A stretch of 64,000 nt of DNA from Actinopolyspora alba (GTDB lineage Bacteria > Actinomycetota > Actinomycetes > Mycobacteriales > Pseudonocardiaceae), in NCBI RefSeq assembly GCF_900112765.1, contig NZ_FOMZ01000008.1, positions 62,001 to 126,000 on the forward strand, read 5' to 3'. Of the stretch, positions 18,025-26,339 are shown piece by piece. The position numbers were made by a program, and so were the translations under genes. Each line of letters opens with the position of its first letter. Positions within the stretch are counted from its first letter, which is position 1. The notes under the pieces are model-generated. The model made no database searches. It saw only the letters and a program-made list of their open reading frames with translations, and was not told the origin of the DNA.

Positions 18025-18333
18025 TCAGAAGTCCTGCTCGGAGTCGTTGTCGTGCCGTGACGGGCGACCGCGCAGTCTGCGCAGGTGCACCCGCCTGCTG
18101 AGCCGGATGGCCGGACGGATGGCGAGCTCGATGCTGCCGATCAGAAACAGCCAGGTCCCCTCGGTGGTGGTGGCCTCCCAGAAGAAGAGGATGCTGCCCA
18201 CCATGAACCACAGCGCGATGAGGATGTCGTTGGTGATGCTGATCACTTCGTAGCGCTTGCGGATCAGCAGCTCTTCGTGGCCGATCCGCAGTACCAGCGG
18301 CGTGGAGGAGGAGGGATCGGACTCGTGGTGCAT
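18025..18333 (-). CDS. YrhK-like small membrane protein
   Basis: A 102-residue protein with two central hydrophobic helices (Ile-Leu-Ile-Ala-Leu-Trp-Phe-Met-Val-Gly-Ser-Ile-Leu-Phe-Phe and Gly-Thr-Trp-Leu-Phe-Leu-Ile-Gly-Ser). They are flanked by Tyr-Glu-Val-Ile-Ser-Ile-Thr-Asn-Asp and Ile-Arg-Pro-Ala-Ile-Arg-Leu. This matches the YrhK domain, a conserved membrane domain of unknown function. The C-terminus is basic then acidic (Arg-Gly-Arg-Pro, then Asp-Asn-Asp-Ser-Glu-Gln-Asp). ATG 18333 is the first start close to the conserved part; the frame extends to 18531 in non-conserved, arginine-rich sequence. It lies between the acyl-CoA synthetase and aldo/keto reductase genes, all on the minus strand. 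Confidence 0.7.
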   Translation of the reverse strand: MHHESDPSSSTPLVLRIGHEELLIRKRYEVISITNDILIALWFMVGSILFFWEATTTEGTWLFLIGSIELAIRPAIRLSRRVHLRRLRGRPSRHDNDSEQDF

Positions 18334-18568
18334 CGCTTCAGCGTCCCATCCGGATGTCGGTTGCGGTCGCGGGCGGCCCGGCCCGAGGCCACCCCGGGCC
18401 GCGGCGGTGGACGAACCGGAACCGCCGTGGCCACGTGGTGACGGTCCACATCCCAGGCGGTTCCGGAGAGCGGTTCCGGAGTTCCGGGGCACCGCGCCCG
18501 TGCTGCGGAGGTGGTGATCGCACGTCCTCATCGACCGGTCAGGCCCTGACCGGCCAGGCAGCGACAGC

Positions 18569-19543
18569 TCAGGCCACGCCCTCCGGGCTGGCGCCCTCGA
18601 TGGAGACGCCCGAAGCGGTGATGCGTTCGATCTCGGCCAGATCGTCGGCGTCGAGCCGCAGCTCCGCGGCGGCGAGGCTCTTCTCGATGTTGCGGGAACT
18701 CCGCGCCCCGACGATGGCGACGTGCACCCCCTCCCGCGCGAGCACCCACGCGATCGCGAGCTGGCTGACGTCGGCGCCCTTGTCGGCGGCGAACCGCGCG
18801 AGCCGGTCGACCACCTCCAGATTGCGCCGGAACGTCTCCCCCGTGAAGGCGGAGGACTGCGAACGCCAGTCGTCGGCCTCGAAGGTGGTGTCCTGGCGCA
18901 GTCCGCCGGTCAGCAGTCCACTCGCGAGTGGGCTGTAGGCGAGCACCCCGATGTCGTGCCGCCGCGCGTAGGGCAACGTCTCCCGTTCGATACCTCGCCG
19001 GAACAGGTGGTAGGGCGGCTGCAGCGTCTCCACCGGTCGGGTGCGGTCGAAGTCGGCGAGCTGGCCCGCGTCGTAGTTGGACACCCCCACGTGCCGGATC
19101 TTGCCCTCGTCGACGAGCTCCTGCAGCGCGGCGGCGGTCTCCTCGGCCGGAGTTCGCTCATCGGGCCAGTGCACCTGGTAGAGATCGATGTGGTCGACGT
19201 CGAGTGCACGCAGGCTCTCGGTGACGCCCTGCCGCAGTGACGCGCGCCGGGCGTCCCTGGGGCGCTCCCCGCCAGGGTTGATACCGCCCTTGGTAGCGAT
19301 GACGAGACTGTCCCGGTCCCGTTCCAGTTCGGAGCGCAACGCCCGACCCAAAACCTCTTCGGATTTACCGAAGCCGTATGCCTGCGCGGTGTCGAAGAAA
19401 TTGACTCCGAGTTCTCGTGCGTGCCGAATGGCCGCTATGGCCTGTTCCTCGTCGAACGAACCCCATTCGCCACCCAATTGCCAGGTGCCGAAGGCGATTC
19501 GCGACACCGCCATACCAGTCTTGCCCAACACGGTCTGCTGCAT
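18569..19543 (-). CDS. Aldo/keto reductase
   Basis: A 324-residue NADPH-dependent oxidoreductase of the aldo/keto reductase fold. The catalytic tetrad is intact: Asp51, Tyr56 (Asp-Thr-Ala-Gln-Ala-Tyr), Lys85 (Ala-Thr-Lys-Gly-Gly) and His125 (Gln-Val-His-Trp-Pro-Asp). The cofactor end has Gly-Ala-Arg-Ser-Ser-Arg-Asn-Ile-Glu, typical of the YdhF/Tas-like general aldehyde reductases. The true substrate cannot be told. ATG 19543 starts the conserved Met-Gln-Gln-Thr-Val-Leu-Gly-Lys-Thr sequence. It is probably transcribed alone; its upstream region is shared with the divergent secreted-protein gene at 19764. Confidence 0.9.
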   Translation of the reverse strand: MQQTVLGKTGMAVSRIAFGTWQLGGEWGSFDEEQAIAAIRHARELGVNFFDTAQAYGFGKSEEVLGRALRSELERDRDSLVIATKGGINPGGERPRDARRASLRQGVTESLRALDVDHIDLYQVHWPDERTPAEETAAALQELVDEGKIRHVGVSNYDAGQLADFDRTRPVETLQPPYHLFRRGIERETLPYARRHDIGVLAYSPLASGLLTGGLRQDTTFEADDWRSQSSAFTGETFRRNLEVVDRLARFAADKGADVSQLAIAWVLAREGVHVAIVGARSSRNIEKSLAAAELRLDADDLAEIERITASGVSIEGASPEGVA

Positions 19544-19763
19544 GCTTCCATGAGATCGAAAACCCCGGAAACACGCCACCCAGGCCGCGAAACATCGCGC
19601 CGCCCGGACGGCACGAGACCGATGACGAAACCGAAAAACCACACTTCCGGGGTGAATCCGATCGATTCGCTGGCGAGTGCGCGCACCGGTTGAGCATGTT
19701 GATCACAGGTGTCCCGATCGGGATCACACCTCTTCCCTCGAACGGAACGAAAGGTGATGTTTC

Positions 19764-20207
19764 ATGCTCACTCGCGACAACGGCACGTACCCGCACCACG
19801 GATTCCCGCGCGGCGATTCCCGAGTTCCGGTCGTCCCGCGAGTCGGCCGGGTATTGTTCCCGCTGCTGGCTGCTCTGCTGCTGGGCGGGTCGGTCCAACC
19901 ACTCGCGGCGGGTGCGGTGCCCGGTACCGACCGGCCCTGTGATGTCGGGGTGTTCTGCGCCTGGTCGGAGACCGACTACGCGGGCAACGAGCACTCCTCC
20001 GACCTGCGCGGCACGAACATGGAGGAATGCGTGCGGCTGAACGGAGACATCGAGGCACGTTCCTTCGTCAACCGAATGGACAGACCCGTCACGGTCTACC
20101 AGGACGCGCGGTGCGCCACCAGCGCGGACTTCAGCACCTATCCCGGCGGCAGCTTCGTACCCCGCGCACCCTACGTGGTGCGGGCGATCAAGGTCTGGAC
20201 GCACTGA
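19764..20207 (+). CDS. Secreted peptidase-inhibitor I36 family protein
   Basis: A 147-residue exported protein. An N-terminal basic stretch precedes a hydrophobic signal helix at about 29-42. Cleavage is likely near Ala-Ala-Gly-Ala at 48-51. The mature part is about 95 residues with four cysteines (59, 65, 89, 117), probably two disulfides, and the pattern Phe-Cys-Ala-Trp-Ser-Glu-Thr-Asp-Tyr-Ala-Gly-Asn. This is characteristic of the I36 (Streptomyces metalloprotease inhibitor-like) and beta/gamma-crystallin-like families, so it may inhibit secreted proteases. Whether it acts on the protease at 4673 is unknown. Start ATG 19764 has GAAAGGTGAT upstream. Confidence 0.75.
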   Translation: MLTRDNGTYPHHGFPRGDSRVPVVPRVGRVLFPLLAALLLGGSVQPLAAGAVPGTDRPCDVGVFCAWSETDYAGNEHSSDLRGTNMEECVRLNGDIEARSFVNRMDRPVTVYQDARCATSADFSTYPGGSFVPRAPYVVRAIKVWTH

Positions 20208-20244
20208 TCGAAGTTTTCCGACCGGGTTGTCGGAGTGTTCGCTT

Positions 20245-20310
20245 GGCGGAACCTCCCCTCGGTTCTCGCCTCCTGGGGCCGCGAGATCGGGTAGGTGGTT
20301 CGGCCAAGGC
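20245..20310 (+). repeat. Decayed arm of the composite repeat
   Basis: GGCGGAACCTC followed by CGG and TTCTCGC, then GCGAGATCGGGTAGGTGG, recalls the arm of loci 1 and 6 with deletions. No hairpin units remain. It lies in the gap between convergent genes, as intact copies often do. Confidence 0.45.
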
Positions 20311-20345
20311 TGGGGAACGGCGCAGCGGAATCGGACGGAACGGAC

Positions 20346-21563
20346 CTACAACCGGGAAATCAGTTCGGACAGTTGTCGGGCGGAAACGTCCCAGGTGTAT
20401 CCGGCCGCGTGCGCGCGCGCCGCCGCGACCACGGAACCGCGCGATTCGACGTTCTCGGTGCGACGCACCGCCGTGGCGAATTCCGCGGCCGAACCGGGAT
20501 CGAAGAACCACGCGTTACCGCCACTCACCTCACGGAAGATGGGAATGTCGCTGCACACCACCGGAGTTCCGGCGTTCATCGCCTCGATGACCGGCAGTCC
20601 GAATCCCTCGTCCCGCGAGGCGGTGACCAACGCGGCGGCACGACGCAACAGCGATCGGTACGCGGATTCCTCGATGCCGTTGTGAAAAACCACTTCGGCA
20701 TTCGAGGGAACGATCCGGCGCAGCTCGCGTTCCCGCTCGGGCGGTATCCGGCTGAGCAGGTGAAGACGATAATCGGGCAAGCGGGCCATTCCCGCGACGA
20801 GGGTCGCCACGTTCTTATAGGGCATGAACGACCCCATGTAGAGCAGTTCCCCGCGAGCAGCGCCCGTGCCCGGGTCGGGCTCGTCCACCGCGACTACCCC
20901 GGAGGTCGCGGTGGACGACTCGGTAGCTCCGCTCACCGCGTCCGGCCGGTCGACCGATGCGTGTGCCTCCCCCGGGGCGTTGGGCACCACCGTCACCGAC
21001 CGAGCGGTCAGGCGGTGGCGGGCGATCAACCGCTTGGTCGTCTCACTGACGGTGACCACCGCGTCGGCCCGATTGAGCAGCAGCCGCTGCGGCCACCACG
21101 CGTGGTGGAAGAGCCACCACACGACCCGAACCGGCAACGGCAGGAAACCGGGCGGACGGGGATCGCGGTAGTAGATCAGATCGTGCAGCGTGAGCACGAG
21201 AACGTATCGGCGCCGGAATCCACCGATCACCTGGAGCGGGCTGAACACCACTTCGGCCCCCAGCTGTCGCAGGGTGTGCGAGACCAGGAGTTCCCGGGGC
21301 GAGAACGGGCTGTTGATCAACCGGTAGGGCACGCCGTCCGGCAGCAGCCGCAACTGGCGCCTGTCGTGAATCAGCATGGTGACCGGGCGGAGGCGGTGCA
21401 GCGCTTCGATGATCCCGGCTCCGTAACGGCTGATTCCGTCCGGGAAGTCGGTTCGTGTCCAGCGGGCGTCGACGAACACCCGCTTCGGCGCCGTGTCCTC
21501 CTGCCCGCCGTCGTCCTCCCCGCCGGTGCGGTGCTCGGACGCGGGATCCGTGCGCGGGGTCAC
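20346..21563 (-). CDS. GT4-family glycosyltransferase
   Basis: A 405-residue GT-B fold enzyme. The N-terminal domain includes Ile-Ser-Arg-Tyr-Gly-Ala-Gly-Ile and Val-Phe-Ser-Pro-Leu-Gln; the C-terminal domain has Tyr-Met-Gly-Ser-Phe-Met-Pro-Tyr-Lys-Asn. The GT4 donor-binding signature is Glu-Gly-Phe-Gly-Leu-Pro-Val-Ile-Glu-Ala-Met-Asn-Ala-Gly-Thr-Pro-Val-Val. An Asp/Ser/Thr-rich insert between the two domains is not conserved. It transfers a sugar from a nucleotide donor; the acceptor is unknown. Its GTG start overlaps the hydrolase stop by four bases (GTGA), making it the last gene of a four-gene minus-strand operon with a second GT4 enzyme and a DMT transporter. Confidence 0.88.
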   Translation of the reverse strand: MTPRTDPASEHRTGGEDDGGQEDTAPKRVFVDARWTRTDFPDGISRYGAGIIEALHRLRPVTMLIHDRRQLRLLPDGVPYRLINSPFSPRELLVSHTLRQLGAEVVFSPLQVIGGFRRRYVLVLTLHDLIYYRDPRPPGFLPLPVRVVWWLFHHAWWPQRLLLNRADAVVTVSETTKRLIARHRLTARSVTVVPNAPGEAHASVDRPDAVSGATESSTATSGVVAVDEPDPGTGAARGELLYMGSFMPYKNVATLVAGMARLPDYRLHLLSRIPPERERELRRIVPSNAEVVFHNGIEESAYRSLLRRAAALVTASRDEGFGLPVIEAMNAGTPVVCSDIPIFREVSGGNAWFFDPGSAAEFATAVRRTENVESRGSVVAAARAHAAGYTWDVSARQLSELISRL

Positions 21564-22552
21564 GCGGCGTCCAGGAAGCGTCGGATCGAACGGGCCGCGT
21601 GCCGTGGGGCCTCGTAGTGCACCAGGTGCCCCACCGCCTCGATGACCTCCAGCCTGGCGTCCACTAGCGAATCGCGCATCCGTCGCTGCCCGGCGAGCGG
21701 TGCTATCTCGTCGGTCTCCCCCGCTATCAGCAACGTGGGCACGGTCAACTCGGCGGCGTGGTCAGCCACGGTGTCGGAGATCGAGGAGCGATACGTCTCG
21801 GCGAGCAGCGCGGGGCTGTGGAACCGGCTGAAATGCCGCAGGTGGCTGTCGTGCACGAAGCGCCGCACCCTCGGATCCCGGCTGCGAAGCATCGCGTGAC
21901 TCGCTCCCAGCACGATCCATCTGTTCGAGAGCAGTGCTCTGCCCAGCCGTGCGGGCAACAGCTCACCGATCCGGTAGTAGACCGAGGTCAACCGGGCGAG
22001 CAGCGCCGAGGGGCCGTGCGATGCGGGGGTGGATATGGGATTGAGCAGCACCAGCCGTCGTACCAGCTCCGGTGATCCCGCCGCCACGGCGGCGGCGATC
22101 ACCGAGCCGAAGGAGTGCCCGAGCAGATCGATCCGTTCCCCACCGTGATCGAGTCGGCGCAGCAGCTCGACCACGGCCCGGGCGTATCCGGCGACGTCGT
22201 GCCGTCGCGTGCTCATCGGTCCCGAGTCGCCGAAGCCCGGCAGGTCGGGGATGAGGAGTTCCCGTTCCGGCAGCGCCGCCGCCAGCGGTTCCAGCCCGTG
22301 ATGGGTGCCGCGCAACCCGTGCAGCAACAGCATGGGAGGGTGCGAGCGCTCCGCGCTCCCGCCGGACGGGTCATCGGCTTCGGGACTTCCGGCCTCCGGA
22401 GGCTCGGACACGGCAGGGGCGTATCGCCAGTAGTGCAGCGCGCTGCCGCCGACGTCCAGCCGCTCGCGGCTTCTGCGGCAGCGCAGGGAAGTGTCCGGGA
22501 GCTGTTCGTGATCGGCTGCTGGCATCGGCGGCTCGGAGTCCTTTCGGTTCAT
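21560..22552 (-). CDS. Alpha/beta-fold hydrolase
   Basis: About 330 residues with a standard alpha/beta hydrolase layout: His-Gly-Leu-Arg-Gly at the oxyanion region, Asp-Leu-Pro-Gly-Phe-Gly-Asp-Ser, nucleophile Ser147 in Gly-His-Ser-Phe-Gly-Ser, an acid in Gly-Glu-Thr-Asp-Glu-Ile-Ala-Pro, and the final His in Val-Gly-His-Leu-Val-His-Tyr-Glu. The first ~70 residues are variable and proline-rich. ATG 22552 or ATG 22525 could be the start; neither has an ideally spaced ribosome site. It lies between two GT4 glycosyltransferase genes in one operon and may deacylate or otherwise process the glycosylated product. Substrate unknown. Confidence 0.82.
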   Translation of the reverse strand: MNRKDSEPPMPAADHEQLPDTSLRCRRSRERLDVGGSALHYWRYAPAVSEPPEAGSPEADDPSGGSAERSHPPMLLLHGLRGTHHGLEPLAAALPERELLIPDLPGFGDSGPMSTRRHDVAGYARAVVELLRRLDHGGERIDLLGHSFGSVIAAAVAAGSPELVRRLVLLNPISTPASHGPSALLARLTSVYYRIGELLPARLGRALLSNRWIVLGASHAMLRSRDPRVRRFVHDSHLRHFSRFHSPALLAETYRSSISDTVADHAAELTVPTLLIAGETDEIAPLAGQRRMRDSLVDARLEVIEAVGHLVHYEAPRHAARSIRRFLDAA

Positions 22553-22638
22553 CCCTCGTGGCTCGGGCGGGCCGTCCGGGGCATGCCGCTCCCGTTCGCG
22601 GTGACGGCCCTCGCGGCGGACCGCTCGGCGGTGGCTGC

Positions 22639-23874
22639 TCAGCCGGCCAGTTCGGTGTGAACCTCGGCCGGGTCGTCGGTGTGCACCGGGTCGATCAGGT
22701 GGTGGTAGACCGACTCGAACCGGGCGAGCACGGCTTCGATGTCGTGGGCCTCGGAGATGATGTGCTGGCTGAACGCCCCCATGCCGTCGATGGTGGCGCG
22801 TTCGGTGACGACCTCGTCGATGGCCTTCGCCAGGGCGTGCACGTCGCGCGGCGGGTAGAGCCAACCGTTGCGCCCCGGCCGCACCAGGTGCGGCAGTGCC
22901 ATCGCGTTCGCCAACACCACGGCGGTTCGGGCGGACATCGCCTCCATCGTCGCCAGGCTCTGCAGCTCCGCGATACTCGGCATGCAGAACACGTCGGCAC
23001 GCGCGTAGGCGGCGAGCAGCTCCTCCTCGTCGACCAGCCCGGCGAAGCACACCCGGTCTGCGATACCGAGCTCCGCCGCGAGCTGTTCGAGCGACTCACG
23101 CCTGCTGCCGTCACCGATGATCTCCAAGCGGGTGGGGGCGTCGGTGTGCAGCAGGGACATGGCCCGCAGCAGATCGTCGATGTGCTTCTCCTCGTCGAGC
23201 CTGCCGACGAACAGCACGGTGCGCACGGCCGGGGCGGGGTGCTGTTCCCGGTACTCGGCAGCGGCACTGCGATAACGGTCGATCTCGATGCCGCACGAGA
23301 TCGGCAGTGCCCGCTTGTCGAAACCGTGCTCCCGCAACAGCCGTACCGCGCGAGGGGTCGGCGCTGTGACGGTGGCGGCCTTGCTGTAATGCCTGACCAG
23401 GTTGCGCCACAGCACGGCGGCGGCCGTGGACTGCAGGAAGCGGGGGATCGGCAGATAACCGAAGATGTTCTCCGGCATGAAGTGATTGGTCGCCACCAGT
23501 GGAATCCCCATGCGGCGGGCGGCGTTGATCACACCGCGACCGATGAAGAAGTGCGACTGGACGTGCACCACGTCCGGCCGGATCTCGCGCAGCAGGCGTT
23601 TGGCCTCGGCGGAGGCTCGCCAGGGCGGACAGACCCGCGTCGTCGGATGTGCCGGGGTGCCGTAGGAGCTGACCCGGTGGACGGTGACGCCGTCCTCGGT
23701 CGCGGTGTACGAGCGGCGTTCCGGGGCGTGGCAGATCACGTGGACCTCGTGGCCACGTGCGGCCAGTCCTGTGGCCAGGCGGTGGGCGAAACTGGCGGCA
23801 CCGTTGACATCGGGCGGATACATGACTGCTCCGAGCACGATCCGCAGCGGCCGCCCACTGGGTTGCGAAGTCAC
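22639..23874 (-). CDS. GT4-family glycosyltransferase (PimB/MgtA-like)
   Basis: A 411-residue GT-B enzyme resembling actinobacterial mannosyltransferases. It has Tyr-Pro-Pro-Asp-Val-Asn-Gly-Ala-Ala-Ser-Phe near the N-terminus, His-Val-Gln-Ser-His-Phe-Phe-Ile-Gly-Arg-Gly, and His-Phe-Met-Pro-Glu-Asn. The donor-site region runs Val-Gly-Arg-Leu-Asp-Glu-Glu-Lys, and Pro-Ser-Ile-Ala-Glu-Leu-Gln-Ser-Leu replaces the commoner Glu-Xaa-Phe-Gly motif. Such enzymes add sugars to phosphatidylinositol or other glycolipids at the inner face of the membrane. GTG 23874 has GGGAG five bases before it. It starts 11 bases after the stop of the DMT transporter gene in the same operon. Confidence 0.87.
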   Translation of the reverse strand: MTSQPSGRPLRIVLGAVMYPPDVNGAASFAHRLATGLAARGHEVHVICHAPERRSYTATEDGVTVHRVSSYGTPAHPTTRVCPPWRASAEAKRLLREIRPDVVHVQSHFFIGRGVINAARRMGIPLVATNHFMPENIFGYLPIPRFLQSTAAAVLWRNLVRHYSKAATVTAPTPRAVRLLREHGFDKRALPISCGIEIDRYRSAAAEYREQHPAPAVRTVLFVGRLDEEKHIDDLLRAMSLLHTDAPTRLEIIGDGSRRESLEQLAAELGIADRVCFAGLVDEEELLAAYARADVFCMPSIAELQSLATMEAMSARTAVVLANAMALPHLVRPGRNGWLYPPRDVHALAKAIDEVVTERATIDGMGAFSQHIISEAHDIEAVLARFESVYHHLIDPVHTDDPAEVHTELAG

Positions 23875-23885
23875 TGCTACTCCCG

Positions 23886-24809
23886 TTACGAACTATCGAC
23901 CGAGGTTACCCGTCGGTCACTGCCGTTGGGGGCCACGGTATGTGCGCCGCTGCCGCGGTTGTCCGGGTGGTAGCGCGCCAAAGCGAAGACACCGGCGCAG
24001 GCCACTGCGGCACACACCCCCTCGGCAACGGCTGTCCAGGGACCGACGGCGTCGGCTTCCCCCAGCAAACCGATTCCCAGTCCGACCGCGACCAGCGGAT
24101 CTATCACCGTGAGGCAGGCGACGACCAGATCCGGCGGACCGCTGGCGTAGGCGTGCTGCAACAGCCACCCACCGATCAGCACCGACACACCCATGCCGAG
24201 CAGCAACCACAACTCGATGTCGGCGAGCTGCCCCGAGGTGACCTGCTGGGAAACCGCCCGCAGCAGCAGCGAGACCAGGCCGTAGGCGACGGCGCACCCG
24301 GACGCGTAGGCGATGCAGCGCATCGATCCGCTGGTCAACAACCCGATCAGCCCGATCGTGAGCACGGCCACCGTCACCAGTTCGATCGCCGTTCCCGCTG
24401 CCTGGGGGCTCACGGCGGTGGGTGTGGCGCTGCGTACCGCGAGGAACACGAACGCGGACACCCCGGCCGTTATGGCCAGCGCGGCGAGCACCGAGGAGCG
24501 CGGCAGCCTGTCCAGGCCGATCCCCGATTCGCGGGATCTCAGCAGCACGGTCAGCGGCAGCGCCAGCACCCCGAGTGGCTGCACCACGGTCAGCGGCGCC
24601 AACCCCAGTGACAGGGCGTGCAACACCGTTCCACCGCCCAGACAGATCAGTCCCAACAGCCAACGGCTGTTGCCCACCAGCCGCAGCTGACTGCGAACCC
24701 CCAGTTTGCGATCGGAGATCGTGGCATGTACCGCACCGTGTTGCAGGTGGGCACCGAAGGCGTTGCCGAAAGCCGCCACCGCCGCGAGTAACACCGCGAT
24801 CGTGGTCAT
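23886..24809 (-). CDS. DMT/EamA-like multi-span membrane transporter
   Basis: A 307-residue membrane protein with about nine to ten hydrophobic segments. It includes Phe-Gly-Ala-His-Leu-Gln-His-Gly-Ala-Val near the start and Ala-Pro-Leu-Thr-Val-Val-Gln-Pro-Leu-Gly-Val-Leu-Ala-Leu-Pro in the third helix, which is characteristic of actinobacterial EamA/NIPA-like drug/metabolite transporters. The pattern recurs in the second half (Leu-Thr-Val-Ile-Asp-Pro-Leu-Val). Length matches the family. It heads the operon with two GT4 glycosyltransferases and a hydrolase, which hints at movement of a lipid or sugar intermediate, but no substrate can be read. Confidence 0.78.
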   Translation of the reverse strand: MTTIAVLLAAVAAFGNAFGAHLQHGAVHATISDRKLGVRSQLRLVGNSRWLLGLICLGGGTVLHALSLGLAPLTVVQPLGVLALPLTVLLRSRESGIGLDRLPRSSVLAALAITAGVSAFVFLAVRSATPTAVSPQAAGTAIELVTVAVLTIGLIGLLTSGSMRCIAYASGCAVAYGLVSLLLRAVSQQVTSGQLADIELWLLLGMGVSVLIGGWLLQHAYASGPPDLVVACLTVIDPLVAVGLGIGLLGEADAVGPWTAVAEGVCAAVACAGVFALARYHPDNRGSGAHTVAPNGSDRRVTSVDSS

Positions 24810-25553
24810 GTCAGATCACGCCCGCTCATGAGACCGCCGTCCGTCGCACCGGTGACGCCGTCTCGTTTCGAGTGTCCGGGATCGTTTCGGGTATCGGATG
24901 TGCCTCGAACCTCCCATGTGGCTCCTCCGGAACTGTATCGAGACCAATCTCGCCCACCGGGGCCTCACCGGCATCGGGGTTCACCCCCGACTCTCCCGCA
25001 TGTGACCCCGACACGGTCGGGCGGATACCACGACCGGCCCGTGCGCTCGGCCGCCGCGGGAAGCGGCGCACCGTCCGGCACGGACGCATCACCGCGGGGC
25101 CGACCGCGGCACGACTCGGACATCCCCGCGCACGACTGTAGAGCACATCCGGTGGACGGCCGGGCCACGCCGGTGAATCGGTGGTGTTCGACCCGCGAAC
25201 CGGATCGGACCGCACACCAGCACATCGACGGCCGGAACTGGGGCGGTCCGAGCACTCGGTGAGATCGACTTTTCCCGTTGCGCAGTGAGTGACCCCACAC
25301 GAACGGGTAGCAGGGGGCACTCGGCGCTGTCACCCGGCTACGAGTCGTGAGGTTCGACGGGACGGAAAGCCCAGCCGCCGCGACGATCCGAAAGGTGTTT
25401 CGCAGCAGGTCGCACAAAACGGAAATACGGCGTGATCTCGCCCAATCCGGGAATACGGAAGCAACCCCGCCCCGACCGACACGTCTTATGGGACAACAAG
25501 AACCGGGCAACGACGATCCCACCGCGACATGGTGGGAACGGGAGGTGACCTCA
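24810..25553. other. Gene-free region between divergent genes
   Basis: These 744 bases separate the DMT transporter gene (minus) from the DUF4232 lipoprotein gene (plus). Several frames are open on both strands, but their translations are Arg/Pro/Ser-rich, lack any family resemblance and have no ribosome sites. I see no repeat-family copy, RNA gene or clear promoter here. It may contain decayed coding sequence. Confidence 0.4.
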
Positions 25554-26297
25554 ATGGTCCCGCACCGATCGAACAAACTCGGTACTCGCGTGCTGGCCGT
25601 ATCGACCACTCTGCTCGCGGGCGCGCTGCTCGGGGGATGCGGACAGCAACCGGCGAGCACGAACGGAGTAGCGGACCCGGCGGGCAACGCGCTGGAGCAA
25701 CAGTCGGGTTCGGGCACCACGACACCGACGAACGAGGCGACGGGTTCCGCGGGTGAGGACTCCGGGAACTCGGCCGCTCCGGCGGATCACCGGGAAGCGA
25801 CAACGTCGACCGGCACGGGAACGGGAGGCGGGAACGCGGACGCGGCTGGGACCGAGGACACGGCCACGAAACAGGGCTCCGGGTCCTCGCGCTGTCACAC
25901 TTCGATGATGGCGGCCTCGCTGGAGGGCGGTCACCCCGGCGCGGGGCAGCGTTACGCGGAGCTGACGCTGCGCAACACCGCCGGAAGGACCTGCACCGTG
26001 TACGGCTACCCGGGCCTGGAGTTCACCGGCTCCAACGGAACGGCGCTGCCCACCGACGTGGAGTGGGCCGCTGATCCGGGACCGTCGAACGTGCGGCTCG
26101 CTCCCGGCGAGACCACCTCGACGACGCTGCACTGGGGAGTCGTTCCCAGTGGCAGCGGCTCCAGGGACGGCGACTGCGAACCACTGCCGTCGGCGCTGCG
26201 GGTGACGCCTCCCGACGAGACCGAGATGTTCCACCTGCGCTGGGACTACGGTCGAGTCTGCGGTAACGGGCACGTCAGCGCCACGGCGTTTCACTGA
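25554..26297 (+). CDS. DUF4232 lipoprotein
   Basis: A 247-residue predicted lipoprotein. The signal peptide ends in the lipobox Leu-Leu-Gly-Gly-Cys with Cys29 as the lipidated residue. A Gly/Thr/Ser-rich linker of about 80 residues follows. The C-terminal ~130 residues match DUF4232: a Cys-His start, a Leu-Arg-Asn-Thr-Ala-Gly-Arg-Thr-Cys-Thr-Val-Tyr-Gly-Tyr-Pro-Gly strand pair, and later cysteines in Asp-Cys-Glu-Pro and Val-Cys-Gly. DUF4232 proteins are surface or secreted proteins of unknown function, common in actinobacteria. ATG 25554 is well supported by GGGAGGTGACC. The linker presumably spans the cell wall. Confidence 0.85.
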   Translation: MVPHRSNKLGTRVLAVSTTLLAGALLGGCGQQPASTNGVADPAGNALEQQSGSGTTTPTNEATGSAGEDSGNSAAPADHREATTSTGTGTGGGNADAAGTEDTATKQGSGSSRCHTSMMAASLEGGHPGAGQRYAELTLRNTAGRTCTVYGYPGLEFTGSNGTALPTDVEWAADPGPSNVRLAPGETTSTTLHWGVVPSGSGSRDGDCEPLPSALRVTPPDETEMFHLRWDYGRVCGNGHVSATAFH

Positions 26298-26339
26298 GCG
26301 GAGTTGGCGACTGCCGGAACGTGTGCTGGGGTTGATCGC

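Noticed and set aside
24826-25320. Possible small genes in the gap before the DUF4232 lipoprotein
   Set aside because: Open frames on both strands are Arg/Pro/Ser-rich with no ribosome sites or family resemblance.
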